Positions 14,269-14,317 of a stretch of 14,317 nt of DNA are shown piece by piece. Within the stretch, counting starts at the first letter, position 1. Each line of letters starts with the position of its first letter. The notes beneath the pieces were generated by a model. It worked only from the letters and a program-made list of their open reading frames with translations. It was not told where the DNA came from and did not search any database. The position numbers were made by a program, and so were the translations under genes. Location: positions 1-14,317 of the forward strand of contig JAEZRL010000208.1 of assembly GCA_023440945.1 (NCBI GenBank), in the 5' to 3' direction. Source of the DNA: Bacteroidota bacterium (lineage in GTDB: Bacteria > Bacteroidota > Bacteroidia > Chitinophagales > Chitinophagaceae).

Positions 14269-14317
14269 TTATTAAGGTTTAAGCAGTTGCAATAATACAT
14301 TTTTTAATGCAGTGAAA

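Noticed and set aside
1..14317. CRISPR array, defence system, toxin-antitoxin pair or prophage
   Set aside because: No regularly spaced identical repeats, no nuclease, transposase, integrase or phage-like genes were seen; all sizeable genes have housekeeping, envelope or uncharacterised non-mobile profiles.

Overview
The window looks like chromosomal DNA from a Bacteroidota bacterium, most plausibly Chitinophagaceae or a close relative. The DNA is AT-rich and I see no clear Shine-Dalgarno sequences before the start codons. Five sites match the Bacteroidota -7 promoter element TAnnTTTG exactly, each just upstream of a gene. A GldA-type ABC ATPase, an EF-G-like paralogue of the Bacteroidota type and several small lipoproteins fit the same assignment. 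The lineage call is inferred from these features; no 16S or other marker is present.

Layout, left to right. Positions 2-742 hold the 3' end of an aspartate kinase gene (lysC), cut by the window edge. A tRNA-Pro(TGG) follows, with its own promoter and a strong intrinsic terminator. After a 304-base spacer with no gene comes a full-length EF-G-like GTPase (1283-3421), then a small lipoprotein (3695-4000). A minus-strand block follows, read right to left: a small membrane protein (6466-6185), gldA (6117-5197), a DUF2461 protein (5141-4473) and a cupin-like protein (4398-3997). The cupin gene and the lipoprotein gene overlap tail to tail by 4 bases. Acetyl-CoA synthetase acs (6642-8555) runs divergently from the membrane-protein gene and ends at a clear terminator. 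Next come a polysaccharide flippase (8851-10353, TTG start) and, convergent with it, a GT-C-like multi-pass membrane protein (12156-10549). A TIGR01777-type epimerase (12254-13204) and a lipoprotein (13220-13702) form a likely two-gene unit, and a YccF family protein (14268-13885) converges on them.

Most of this is housekeeping or ordinary accessory content: amino acid biosynthesis, acetate activation, translation-factor-like functions and the cell envelope. The flippase and the GT-C-like protein may both serve surface glycan assembly. I found no insertion sequence, CRISPR array, phage gene or defence system. The least explained signal lies between genes. A ~56-base dispersed repeat occurs three times in the same orientation (near 3576, 8715 and 13774). 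There is also an inverted array of ACATAGA-like units between the two polysaccharide genes, and two smaller degenerate repeat patches.
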